23,458 nucleotides of DNA from an alpha proteobacterium 3107 (GTDB lineage Bacteria > Pseudomonadota > Alphaproteobacteria > Rhodobacterales > Rhodobacteraceae). The notes below the pieces were generated by a model. The model saw nothing but the letters and a program-made list of their open reading frames with translations, was not told the DNA's origin and searched no databases. The position numbers and the translations under genes are program-made. This document shows, piece after piece, positions 16,847 to 23,458 of the stretch (position 1 is the stretch's first letter; every line of letters starts with the position of its first letter). The DNA lies in assembly GCA_001483205.1 (NCBI GenBank), contig JPPB01000089.1, positions 1 to 23,458 of the forward strand, written 5' to 3'.

Positions 16847-18076
16847 TCAACCGCCTTCGCCCATCTCCAGCCCCAGAGCGCGGGCGACAGTGAAAATGTC
16901 CTTGTCGCCACGCCCGCACATATTCATGCAGATGATATGATCCCCCGGCAACTCCGGGGCAATCTTCATCACATGGGCCAGCGCATGGGCCGGTTCCAGC
17001 GCCGGGATAATGCCTTCTTGCTCGCAACAGAACCGGAACGCCGCCAGCGCCTCGTCATCGGTCACCGCCACATATTCGGCGCGCCCGGTCTCATGCAGCC
17101 AACTGTGCTCCGGTCCGATGCCCGGATAATCAAGCCCCGCCGAGATCGAGAACCCCTCCAGAATCTGCCCGTCTTCGTCCTGCAACAGATAGGTGCGGTT
17201 GCCGTGCAGCACCCCCGGCCGCCCGCCGGTCAGGCTCGCGCAATGCTCCATCTTCGCATTCACGCCCTTGCCGCCCGCCTCAACCCCGATAATGGCCACC
17301 GAAGGCTCATCAAGGAACGGAAAGAACAGCCCCATCGCGTTCGACCCGCCACCGATGGCCGCGATCAGGGTATCGGGCAGGCGGCCCTCGGCCTCCTGCA
17401 TCTGGGCGCGGGCCTCTCTGCCGATGATCGACTGGAAATCGCGCACCATGGCCGGATAGGGATGCGGCCCCGCGACCGTGCCGATGCAATAGAACGTGTC
17501 GCGCACATTGGTGACCCAATCGCGCAGCGCGTCATTCATGGCGTCCTTGAGCGTGCCCCGGCCAGAGGTCACCGGGACGACCTCTGCCCCCAGCAGCTTC
17601 ATGCGAAAGACGTTGGGGGCCTGACGCTCCACATCATGCGCGCCCATATAGACCACGCATTTCAGGCCGAATTTCGCGCAGACCGTCGCGGTGGCCACGC
17701 CGTGCTGTCCGGCCCCGGTCTCGGCGATGATCCGGGTCTTGCCCATGCGGCGGGCAAGGATGATCTGGCCCAGAACATTGTTGATCTTGTGCGCGCCGGT
17801 GTGGTTGAGTTCGTCGCGCTTGAGATAGATTCTCGCCCCGCCCAGGCGCGCGGTCAGGCGCTCGGCGAAATAGAGCGGGCTGGGGCGGCCCACGTAATGG
17901 GTCCACAGATGTTCCATTTCCGCCCAGAAGCCCTTGTCGGATTTGGCCTTTTCGTATTCGGCCTCCAGATCGAGGATCAGCGGCATCAGGGTTTCAGAGA
18001 CAAAACGCCCGCCGAATTTGCCGAAGCGCCCGTTTTCGTCCGGGCCGGTGGTGAAGCTGTTGGGGATGTCGTTCAT
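16847..18076 (-). CDS. trpB: Tryptophan synthase beta chain
   Basis: TrpB is the PLP subunit that condenses indole with serine, normally in an alpha2-beta2 complex with TrpA. The 409-residue product carries [16 protein letters not shown] near the N-terminus, the PLP lysine Lys97 in [30 protein letters not shown], the phosphate-binding GGGSNAMG (about 240), [14 protein letters not shown] and the C-terminal AHALAH and [14 protein letters not shown]. Length and motifs are those of a standard TrpB1. An open frame extends upstream to 18145 into the NYN gene; the ATG at 18076 gives the expected MNDIPNSF start. It lies 7 bp after the NYN stop, with only a weak ribosome binding site (GTGAGA) inside that gene's end. 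trpA does not follow; repeats and convergent clcA do. Confidence 0.97.
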   Translation of the reverse strand: MNDIPNSFTTGPDENGRFGKFGGRFVSETLMPLILDLEAEYEKAKSDKGFWAEMEHLWTHYVGRPSPLYFAERLTARLGGARIYLKRDELNHTGAHKINNVLGQIILARRMGKTRIIAETGAGQHGVATATVCAKFGLKCVVYMGAHDVERQAPNVFRMKLLGAEVVPVTSGRGTLKDAMNDALRDWVTNVRDTFYCIGTVAGPHPYPAMVRDFQSIIGREARAQMQEAEGRLPDTLIAAIGGGSNAMGLFFPFLDEPSVAIIGVEAGGKGVNAKMEHCASLTGGRPGVLHGNRTYLLQDEDGQILEGFSISAGLDYPGIGPEHSWLHETGRAEYVAVTDDEALAAFRFCCEQEGIIPALEPAHALAHVMKIAPELPGDHIICMNMCGRGDKDIFTVARALGLEMGEGG

Positions 18077-18083
18077 CGGGGTC

Positions 18084-18803
18084 TCACGGTTCCGGCTGCA
18101 TCTGGTCCTGCGCACCCGGACGCACAACCCCGGAATACAGACCATCTATGTGCTCAAAAAGGGAATCATGCACATTCTGCCACAAAGGATCAAGGATGAT
18201 CCGAACGCCCTCTCTTCTCGCCATTTTAGCGGCGGGCACGAAGTCTGAATCTCCGGCGATCAGCACGATGGTCTGCGCCTGTTTCTTGAGGCACAGCGAC
18301 GCCATGTCGATTCCAAGCCGCATATCGACACCTTTTTGACGAAAGGCCGGGTAAAAGTCATCATCGCTCAGGTCTGATATATTCCGCTTACCGGACAACA
18401 ACTGGTTCTGCGCGCGGGGATTCAGATGCCAGGCCCGATTTCCTTTTCCTTCTCTGCGAACCTCGCCAAGCCTCAACGCCATGTTCGGTGTTTTTCGCAG
18501 TTCACGGAACAGTGCATTCCGAAACGCGGCTTCGGGGGTCTTCCCGTAGTCCAGCGACTTTTTGGAAATCGGAAGTTGCGCCTGTTGCTTATAGGGCCGG
18601 GCGTCATAATAGAAACTGCGAAACAGCAATGACCAGTGGTTGTTGTGTTTGTGCGTTTTGTTCAGTTTGATCAAATGACTTTCGATGTGTGAGCGAATAC
18701 ATTCGACGACGGCTTTTGCGTCTCTGGCGTTCACTTTTCCGTAAACATAGGGAAAACGTTTCAGAAAATACCCGCCGTCAATCATTATGGCGACATTGTT
18801 CAT
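18084..18803 (-). CDS. NYN-domain (PIN-like) putative ribonuclease inserted between trpF and trpB
   Basis: This 239-residue protein is a LabA/DUF88-type NYN-domain protein. The acidic residues expected of a PIN-like metal site are visible: Asp9 in [13 protein letters not shown], Asp160 and Asp166 in [13 protein letters not shown], and Asp185 and Asp187 in [13 protein letters not shown]. The conserved C-terminal ILDPLWQNV...LFEHIDGL follows. NYN domains are known or suspected RNA nucleases; the substrate here is unknown. The open frame reaches 18920, but that extension covers the promoter at 18892-18920. I chose the ATG at 18803, where the conserved domain begins, behind GAAAGAAAA. The gene is visibly more AT-rich than trpF and trpB. 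It lies 155 bp after trpF and 7 bp before trpB, so it splits a normally contiguous pair and may now drive trpB. Probably acquired. Confidence 0.85.
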   Translation of the reverse strand: MNNVAIMIDGGYFLKRFPYVYGKVNARDAKAVVECIRSHIESHLIKLNKTHKHNNHWSLLFRSFYYDARPYKQQAQLPISKKSLDYGKTPEAAFRNALFRELRKTPNMALRLGEVRREGKGNRAWHLNPRAQNQLLSGKRNISDLSDDDFYPAFRQKGVDMRLGIDMASLCLKKQAQTIVLIAGDSDFVPAAKMARREGVRIILDPLWQNVHDSLFEHIDGLYSGVVRPGAQDQMQPEP

Positions 18804-18891
18804 GTTTTCTTTCGCACAATATGCCCCGGGCAGAAGCCCCGCCAGGATCTCGTACAGGGCGGTCGCTTCTCGCCTCGGGGCGGATACCGCT

Positions 18892-18920
18892 GATATATTG
18901 CCCTGCCGCCTCGTTGTCAA
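18892..18920 (-). promoter_or_regulatory. Sigma70-type promoter of the NYN gene
   Basis: On the minus strand there is a perfect -35 TTGACA (18915-18920), a 17-bp spacer and a -10 TATATC (18892-18897, 4 of 6). Transcription would start near 18885, about 80 nt upstream of the chosen NYN start. It is the best consensus promoter seen in the window and lies downstream of the trpF stop, so the NYN gene, and probably trpB, can be transcribed independently of rpsA-trpF. Confidence 0.65.
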
Positions 18921-18958
18921 GTTTTTTCGGCCAGTGTTTCAACGAGTTTGCCAATGCC

Positions 18959-19627
18959 TTACCGAGCTGTCGTTTCCCCCGCCCCCGTCGCCCCCGCCGC
19001 CGCGATGAATGCCTCAATCAGCCCCGCGTCCTTCATCCCCGGCGCGCGCTCGACACCCGTGGAAACATCCACCTGCTGCGCGCCGGTCAGCCGGACCGCC
19101 GTGCCCACATTCTCAGGCGTCAGCCCCCCGGCGAGCATCCACGGACAGCGCCATTCCCGACCCTGCAACAGCCGCCAGTCAAAGGCCAGTCCGTTGCCAC
19201 CGGGCAGGGTGGCGAACTCAGGCGGCTTTGCATCGACAAGGACCATATCCGCCACCTGTTCGTAATCCTCAAGCGCGATCAGGTCTGTCTCATCGGCAAC
19301 ACCCACCGCCTTCATCACCGGCAGGCGATAGCGCGCCCGAACCTCAATCACCCGGTCCGGGGGCTCCCCCCCGTGCAACTGAAGCATATCAAGCGGAACC
19401 GCCCCGGTCAGCGCCCCCAGCATGGCGTTATCGGCATTCACCGTCAGCGCCACCTTGATCACGCCGGGCGGAACCTTCAGGGCAAGCGCGCGCATCCGCT
19501 CAATCGTCACATGGCGCAGGGATGCAGTGAAGGACACGAAGCCGACATAGGCCGCGCCCGTCCGCGCCGCCGCATCCACATCGGCCCGCCGCGACAGGCC
19601 GCAAATCTTCACCCTTGCGCCGGACAT
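18959..19627 (-). CDS. trpF: Phosphoribosylanthranilate isomerase
   Basis: TrpF converts phosphoribosylanthranilate to the carboxyphenylamino-deoxyribulose phosphate intermediate in tryptophan synthesis. It is a 222-residue TIM barrel. The catalytic base Cys9 is in VKICGL, the general acid Asp132 in LVDAKPP, and phosphate-binding loops are at [11 protein letters not shown] and [14 protein letters not shown]. The usual FxxxSPRxV loop reads FTASLRHV, so the Pro of SPR is Leu; this is a mild deviation with both catalytic residues intact. The ATG at 19627 lies 5 bp after the lapA stop, within the rpsA-ihfB-lapA-trpF run. Confidence 0.95.
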   Translation of the reverse strand: MSGARVKICGLSRRADVDAAARTGAAYVGFVSFTASLRHVTIERMRALALKVPPGVIKVALTVNADNAMLGALTGAVPLDMLQLHGGEPPDRVIEVRARYRLPVMKAVGVADETDLIALEDYEQVADMVLVDAKPPEFATLPGGNGLAFDWRLLQGREWRCPWMLAGGLTPENVGTAVRLTGAQQVDVSTGVERAPGMKDAGLIEAFIAAAGATGAGETTAR

Positions 19628-19632
19628 CGGGC

Positions 19633-19989
19633 CTAGCGCCCCCTGCCGTCATTCCCGAGCAGGGCAAGCACATCATCACCGCCCTGTCCCGCGCCATCAA
19701 GCCGGGAAACCTCACGCTCCATCCGGCGCGCATCCCGCCGGGCGCGGGCACCCTCGCTGCGATACCGGTGTTCGCGCAGCCATTCCCAGACAAACCCGAC
19801 CATCAGCCCGATGGCGATACTGCCGAACATGACCACGAAAAGCGGCAGCGCCACACCGCCCTCAATACCAAAAAGATCAGCGATTTCCTGCGGCGCAAGG
19901 CGCAGGGTGACCATCTGTCGATTGGCCAGCGCAACCGTGACCAGAGCCACGGCGATGATCACCAGAAAGACGTATCTGATGGTGCGCAT
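19633..19989 (-). CDS. lapA: LapA-domain (DUF1049) inner membrane protein
   Basis: This 118-residue protein has two membrane segments (about residues 5-22, [18 protein letters not shown], and about 47-68, [20 protein letters not shown]). A basic cytoplasmic tail rich in Arg follows (about 72-100, [19 protein letters not shown]). This is the layout of LapA/YciS, which in enterobacteria works with LapB in lipopolysaccharide assembly control; here the tail is short and no lapB is adjacent. The reading [11 protein letters not shown] after the first helix is the typical LapA signature. It sits 6 bp after ihfB and 5 bp before trpF, a conserved position in Rhodobacterales. Confidence 0.85.
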   Translation of the reverse strand: MRTIRYVFLVIIAVALVTVALANRQMVTLRLAPQEIADLFGIEGGVALPLFVVMFGSIAIGLMVGFVWEWLREHRYRSEGARARRDARRMEREVSRLDGAGQGGDDVLALLGNDGRGR

Positions 19990-19995
19990 CAGCGT

Positions 19996-20277
19996 TCATC
20001 CCCCGTTCAGGCGATCACGCAGCAGCTTTCCGGCCTTGAAGAAGGGGACATGCTTTTCCCCCACCGATACCGATTCCCCGGTGCGCGGGTTGCGCCCGAT
20101 CCTTGCCTCGCGCTTCTTGACCGAGAACGCGCCGAAACCGCGCAGTTCCACCCGGTCGCCACGGGCCATGGCCCCGACAATTTCCTCGAAAATCGTATTC
20201 ACGATGCGTTCCACATCGCGATGGTAAAGATGAGGGTTTTCATCGGCAATCTTCTGGACCAATTCAGAGCGGATCAT
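19996..20277 (-). CDS. ihfB: Integration host factor subunit beta
   Basis: This 93-residue DNA-bending protein of the HU/IHF family forms a heterodimer with IhfA and acts in nucleoid structure, recombination and transcription. It begins [18 protein letters not shown], has the dimer helix [14 protein letters not shown] (about 22-35) and the beta-arm signature [21 protein letters not shown] (about 47-67) with the intercalating proline in RNPRTG, and ends [14 protein letters not shown]. The frame extends upstream to 20310, but the ATG at 20277 gives the family N-terminus and has an AGGGA ribosome binding site. It follows rpsA by 315 bp. Confidence 0.96.
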   Translation of the reverse strand: MIRSELVQKIADENPHLYHRDVERIVNTIFEEIVGAMARGDRVELRGFGAFSVKKREARIGRNPRTGESVSVGEKHVPFFKAGKLLRDRLNGG

Positions 20278-20333
20278 TTTGTTGTTCCCTGTCTGGAGTG
20301 CATTTGGCATGTCATCTGCCTGTTATAAGGCGG

Positions 20334-20339
20334 ATTATA
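20334..20339 (-). promoter_or_regulatory. Candidate -10 element for ihfB
   Basis: A perfect TATAAT lies on the minus strand 57 bp upstream of the ihfB start in an AT-rich island. No good -35 is found 16-18 bp further upstream. The 315 bp between ihfB and rpsA otherwise hold a GC-rich hairpin next to the rpsA stop and no gene. Confidence 0.4.
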
Positions 20340-20532
20340 CTCAAATCCCATGATCTTAGAAGCATTTAGCCGGGGCCAGATGCCGGAAAATGCTGTTTTT
20401 TGGCCCCGAAACCGGCGGGATACGCCCCACAGGGGCAGTTTCGGAAATTTGCGGGCAGGGATGAAGTGCGGCGCGCTCCCAGGCAAGGGAGTGATTCGAG
20501 CACCGGGAACGGCCCCCCGCATTGCCCGCAGA

Positions 20533-20559
20533 GGCGGCCCCGCCTGAAGCAGGGCCGCC
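20533..20559 (-). terminator. GC-rich hairpin after rpsA
   Basis: GGCGGCCC (20552-20559 read on the minus strand) pairs with GGGCCGCC (20533-20540), an 8-bp stem with an 11-nt loop, 34 bp downstream of the rpsA stop. A shorter hairpin GCCGCC-TT-GGCGGC precedes it. Neither is followed by a T-run, so this may be an RNA-stabilising or partial terminator structure rather than a classical intrinsic terminator. Confidence 0.35.
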
Positions 20560-20592
20560 CCCGTGTCAGTCACGCCGCCAAGGCGGCCTTGC

Positions 20593-22272
20593 TCATTTGT
20601 CGCCCTTCAGGGCCGCGCCCAGAATATCGCCCAGCGACGCGCCGGAATCGGAAGAGCCGTATTGCTCCACGGCCTCCTTCTCCTCGGCAATCTCGCGCGC
20701 CTTGATCGACAGACCCAGACGGCGGTTCCGGGCATCGACATTGGTGACCCGCGCATCAACCTTGTCGCCAAGCTGGAACCGCTCCGGTCGCTGCTCGGCC
20801 CGGTCGCGGCTGAGGTCTGAACGACGGATGAAGGACTTGGTGCCTTCATAGGTGACCTCAATGCCGCCGTCCTCAATCGCCGTGACCTCGACGGTGATCA
20901 CCGAGCCGCGCCGCACACCGTCAACCGCCTCGACGAACGGATCCCCCTCAACGGCCTTGACCGACAGCGAGATACGCTCTTTGCTCACATCAACCTCACT
21001 GACGACGGCCTTGACCATATCCCCCTTGCGGTAGTTATTGATCACATCCTCGCCCCGGCCTTCCCAGGTCAGATCGCTCAGGTGGACCATGCCGTCGATG
21101 TCATTATCAAGGCCGATGAACAGGCCGAATTCGGTGATGTTCTTGACCGCGCCCTCGACCTGCGTTCCCGCCGGATGGGTCTCGGCAAAGACCTCCCACG
21201 GGTTGCGCATGGTCTGTTTGAGGCCAAGAGAGACCCGGCGTTTGGCTTCGTCAATCTCCAGCACCATCACCTCGACTTCCTGAGAGGTCGAAACGATTTT
21301 GCCCGGATGCACGTTCTTCTTGGTCCATGACATCTCGGAAACATGCACCAGCCCCTCAACACCGGCCTCCAGCTCGACGAACGCGCCGTAATCGGTGATG
21401 TTGGTGACCCGGCCGGAATGAACGGACTCCAGCGGGTATTTTTCGGTGACTGTATCCCACGGGTCGTCCTGCAACTGCTTCATGCCCAGGCTGATGCGGT
21501 GGGTTTCCCGGTTGACCCTGATCACCTGAACCTTGACGGTTTCGCCGATGCTGAGAATCTCGGACGGATGATTGACACGCCGCCACGCCATGTCGGTGAC
21601 ATGAAGCAGGCCATCGACCCCGCCCAGATCGACGAATGCGCCGTATTCGGTGATGTTCTTGACAACACCGTCAACCGCCTGGCCCTCGGACAGGCTGGCG
21701 ATGACCTCGGCGCGTTGCTCGGCGCGGGATTCTTCCAGAATGACGCGGCGCGAGACGACGATGTTGCCCCGGCGACGGTCCATTTTCAAAATCTGGAAGG
21801 GTTGTTTCAGCCCCATCAGCGGCCCGGCGTCGCGCACCGGGCGCACATCAACCTGAGAGCCGGGCAGGAAGGCAACGGCACCGCCGAGATCAACGGTAAA
21901 GCCGCCCTTGACCCGCCCGAAAATCGCGCCCTCAACGCGCTCTTCGTCGGCATGGGCTTTCTCGAGCCGATTCCAGGCGGCTTCGCGACGCGCCATTTCG
22001 TGGCTGATCACGGCCTCGCCACGGGCGTTTTCGGTGGCGCGCAGATAGACCTCTACCTTGTCGCCGACAGAGATTTCGGGGGCTTCGCCGGGATTGGCAA
22101 ATTCCTTGAGTTCGACCCGGCCTTCCATCTTATAGCCGATGTCAACGATGGCCTGGCCCGCTTCGATGGCGATGACCTTGCCCCTGACGACAGTGCCCTC
22201 TTCGGGCGTGTCCATTTCAAAACTTTCGCTGAGGAGTGCTTCAAACTCCTCCATAGATGCAGTGTGAGCCAT
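20593..22272 (-). CDS. rpsA: 30S ribosomal protein S1
   Basis: S1 binds mRNA on the 30S subunit and helps translation initiation, especially of structured or weak-Shine-Dalgarno messages. The 559-residue product has six S1 (OB-fold) repeats, at roughly residues 23-92, 108-172, 195-262, 280-349, 366-436 and 453-521. The central ones are the clearest: GVVKNITEYGAFVDLGGVDGLLHV, RVTNITDYGAFVELEAGVEGLVHV and AVKNITEFGLFIGLDN. The C-terminus ends SLGDILGAALKGDK, as in alphaproteobacterial S1. The frame continues upstream to 22575 through repeat-like sequence, but the ATG at 22272 has a strong AGGAG ribosome binding site and gives MAHTASMEEFEALL, the conserved start. cmk, often upstream of rpsA in proteobacteria, is absent; repeats and pyk are there instead. 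Confidence 0.97.
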   Translation of the reverse strand: MAHTASMEEFEALLSESFEMDTPEEGTVVRGKVIAIEAGQAIVDIGYKMEGRVELKEFANPGEAPEISVGDKVEVYLRATENARGEAVISHEMARREAAWNRLEKAHADEERVEGAIFGRVKGGFTVDLGGAVAFLPGSQVDVRPVRDAGPLMGLKQPFQILKMDRRRGNIVVSRRVILEESRAEQRAEVIASLSEGQAVDGVVKNITEYGAFVDLGGVDGLLHVTDMAWRRVNHPSEILSIGETVKVQVIRVNRETHRISLGMKQLQDDPWDTVTEKYPLESVHSGRVTNITDYGAFVELEAGVEGLVHVSEMSWTKKNVHPGKIVSTSQEVEVMVLEIDEAKRRVSLGLKQTMRNPWEVFAETHPAGTQVEGAVKNITEFGLFIGLDNDIDGMVHLSDLTWEGRGEDVINNYRKGDMVKAVVSEVDVSKERISLSVKAVEGDPFVEAVDGVRRGSVITVEVTAIEDGGIEVTYEGTKSFIRRSDLSRDRAEQRPERFQLGDKVDARVTNVDARNRRLGLSIKAREIAEEKEAVEQYGSSDSGASLGDILGAALKGDK

Positions 22273-22354
22273 GTGCTCCTGGTTTCCTTTGATCATGTTG
22301 CAGGCCGGGCGGTTGGGTCCGCCGGTCTCGGGGTTGGTGTCGGTCGTCCGCAAA

Positions 22355-22397
22355 GTGAAAGAGGGCCGGTGGTTCCGGCCCTGCTCGCTCTTTTCAC
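22355..22397 (-). promoter_or_regulatory. Long hairpin in the rpsA 5' leader
   Basis: The inner stem GGGCCGG/CCGGCCC (22363-22369 with 22375-22381, 5-nt loop) lies inside an outer stem GTGAAAGAG/CTCTTTTCAC (22355-22363 with 22388-22397, one bulged A). On the minus-strand RNA it sits about 80 nt before the rpsA start and its inner stem is followed by TCTTTCACTTT. It could be an attenuator, a binding site for S1 autoregulation, or simply the terminator of an upstream transcript; the sequence does not decide. Confidence 0.4.
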
Positions 22398-22430
22398 CCT
22401 GCGGCGGTGTTATCGCCTTGTTGGCGAAGC

Positions 22431-22459
22431 CGTTTAGACCGGTGGCGCGCGGAATGCAA
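22431..22459 (-). promoter_or_regulatory. Candidate promoter of rpsA
   Basis: On the minus strand TTGCAT (22454-22459) and TAAACG (22431-22436) are 17 bp apart. Both are partial sigma70 matches, placed upstream of the leader hairpin and downstream of the repeat block. The arrangement resembles the one upstream of fabI. Low confidence. Confidence 0.3.
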
Positions 22460-22510
22460 GGCGTTTTGAGCGCGCCGGGGTCGGGGGATGGTTGGCGCTG
22501 CCCGGTGCAG

Positions 22511-22652
22511 GGGCCGGGCGGATGGTTTGGCCACGGATACGCCGGTATAGCCCGGCGACCGGATTTTGGGTCCAAGTCCCGGCCCTGATCCCGCCCGGTC
22601 GTCAGACCGGGCCGCGCCGTCTACCCCTCAATGGGGTGGGCGGCGCGCGCCC
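22511..22652. repeat. Mosaic of repeat modules upstream of rpsA
   Basis: Three modules from the clcA-trpB gap recur here. 22511-22556 (GGGCCGGGCGGATGGTTTGG onward, ending TAGCCCGGCG) is a diverged version of 16497-16543 of the 97-bp tandem unit. 22563-22597 matches 16698-16732 with 3 differences in 35. 22623-22652 is a perfect 30-bp inverted copy of 16238-16267. A hairpin CCCGGTC-GTCA-GACCGGG lies at 22593-22610. No gene is visible in 22460-22658. Confidence 0.7.
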
Positions 22653-22658
22653 TCCTGA

Positions 22659-22872
22659 AAAGACCTCTGCATAATGGCGTAGCCGGGCAGCCGCCTGCCT
22701 GGGCGGGCGCTTTTTGCGACAGTCCAAATTGGCGATGGTCATGCCATAAAGTTATTTATGCTTCAACATGTTGAGGCATCTATAAGCGCCTGCCGGGGGG
22801 CAGGCAGGCGCTGCCCGGCGTTCCGCCGGGCGGGGCATTTAGGGAGCGATACACCCTTATGCAGAGGTCTTT
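22659..22872. repeat. MITE-like inverted-repeat element, copy E
   Basis: This 214-bp element has perfect 16-bp terminal inverted repeats: AAAGACCTCTGCATAA (22659-22674) and TTATGCAGAGGTCTTT (22857-22872). Subterminal GC-rich arms (22683-22713 and 22785-22812) are inverted relatives of each other, and the hairpin GCCCGGCGTTCCGCCGGGC is at 22813-22831. The centre (about 22720-22780) is AT-richer and differs from copy A. There is no clear target-site duplication. It is the best preserved copy and lies between the pyk and rpsA genes. No coding capacity. Confidence 0.8.
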
Positions 22873-22898
22873 CCCGGAATGTCCGCACGGGTTATCAG

Positions 22899-22934
22899 AA
22901 AAAGCGCCCGCCGCCAACCGATCACACGGGGCGC
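22899..22934 (-). terminator. Possible intrinsic terminator of pyk
   Basis: On the minus strand GCGCCC (22929-22934) pairs with GGGCGC (22904-22909), followed directly by TTTTT (22899-22903). The loop is long (19 nt) and the stem only 6 bp, but the position 28 bp after the pyk stop fits. Confidence 0.45.
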
Positions 22935-22961
22935 GGCCTTCCCTTCCCGCCCCGCCCTGCA

Positions 22962-23458
22962 TCACTCCGAATCCGCCGCATAAAGCTGCGATTCGTCACA
23001 CGGGGCGACCCGCAGGATATTGGTTGTGCCCGGTATGTTGAACGGAACCCCCGCCGTGACCACGACAAAATCGCGCTCATCGGCGATGCGCAGCATCCGG
23101 GCCACACGGGTGGCGCTGAGGACCGCCGCCTTGAACCTGTCCACCGGCCCGGTCAGCACACAACGCGCCCCCCATGTCAGGCACAGGCGGCGGGCGGTGC
23201 CGACAAGCGGCGTCAGCGCGACGATGGAAACGCCGGGTCGTTCGCGCGCGACCAGAAGCGCGGTCGTGCCCGACTGGGTAAAGCAGCAAATCGCCCGTAT
23301 GTCAGCGGTCTCGGCGATTTCGCGCGCCGCCGCCACGATCCCGTCGGCGATGGTGGTGCGGTCGGCCCGGCGGCTGGCCTCGATCACCTGGCGATAGGTC
23401 GGGTCGCCCTCGCCCTCCCCCGCCACATTGTTCATGGTGGTCACGGCCTCGACCGGAT
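22962..23458 (-). CDS. pyk: Pyruvate kinase, C-terminal part (N-terminus beyond window)
   Basis: Pyruvate kinase makes pyruvate and ATP from phosphoenolpyruvate and ADP. Only the last 165 residues or so are visible; the gene enters from the right edge. The segment starts VEAVTTMNNVAGEGEGDP, the end of the TIM-barrel region next to the active site, and continues through the C-terminal regulatory domain with CCFTQSGTTALLVARERPGVSIVALTP, VLTGP and FVVVTAGVPFNIPGTTNILRV. The C-domain is of normal length, and the gene ends in YAADSE. It is on the same strand as rpsA but separated from it by about 690 bp of repeats and leader. Confidence 0.95.
   Translation of the reverse strand, partial: PVEAVTTMNNVAGEGEGDPTYRQVIEASRRADRTTIADGIVAAAREIAETADIRAICCFTQSGTTALLVARERPGVSIVALTPLVGTARRLCLTWGARCVLTGPVDRFKAAVLSATRVARMLRIADERDFVVVTAGVPFNIPGTTNILRVAPCDESQLYAADSE

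Noticed and set aside
15781..16911. Minus-strand 376-codon frame across the end of clcA and the repeats
   Set aside because: It overlaps conserved clcA coding sequence and repeats on the opposite strand and has no recognisable domain.
18804..18920. N-terminal extension of the NYN protein to 18920
   Set aside because: The extension covers the -35 and -10 hexamers and has no similarity to the NYN fold, whose first strand begins at the ATG at 18803.

Overview
The window is GC-rich chromosomal DNA from an alphaproteobacterium, most likely a member of the Rhodobacterales/Rhodobacteraceae. The placement rests on protein recognition and gene order, since no database was searched. The run rpsA-ihfB-lapA-trpF-trpB, the pair ppiD-trpE, a class II (B12-dependent) NrdJ of about 1230 residues and a double cold-shock-domain protein followed by a DUF192 protein all fit that group.

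Layout. Positions 1-5938 are a tight minus-strand run read fabI > gpt > class I/II aminotransferase > ppiD > trpE; trpE is cut by the left edge. Positions 6092-7861 are plus-strand pdxH, a two-domain cold shock protein and an exported DUF192 protein. Positions 7862-8655 hold an inverted-repeat element, tRNA-Pro(TGG) and the nrdJ control region with two NrdR-like boxes. nrdJ (8656-12348) is followed after 12 bp by an ImmA/IrrE-type zinc metallopeptidase gene. A minus-strand FAD-linked D-lactate/2-hydroxyacid dehydrogenase (12980-14392) diverges from a ClC chloride/proton transporter (14461-16167). A 680-bp repeat-filled convergent gap separates clcA from trpB. Positions 16847-22272 form a second minus-strand cluster, rpsA > ihfB > lapA > trpF > NYN-domain gene > trpB. 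After another repeat-filled gap, the right edge carries the C-terminal end of pyruvate kinase.

Most genes are housekeeping: tryptophan synthesis (trpE, trpF, trpB in two separate loci; trpA, trpC, trpD and trpG are not here), fatty acid synthesis, purine salvage, PLP supply, deoxyribonucleotide supply and translation. Two genes look like later arrivals in conserved neighbourhoods. A NYN (PIN-like) nuclease gene with its own strong sigma70-type promoter lies between trpF and trpB, and an orphan ImmA/IrrE-like peptidase lies directly behind nrdJ.

The least expected content is a family of intergenic repeats. Elements of about 213-226 bp with AAAGACCTCTGCATAA-type terminal inverted repeats and GC-rich hairpins occur at three sites. 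At one of these, between clcA and trpB, they are combined with a roughly 97-bp tandem repeat built around a 16-bp palindrome, CTTATCCGCGGATAAG. Degenerate pieces of the same modules lie upstream of nrdJ and of rpsA. No transposase is present, so these look like non-autonomous (MITE-like) elements.
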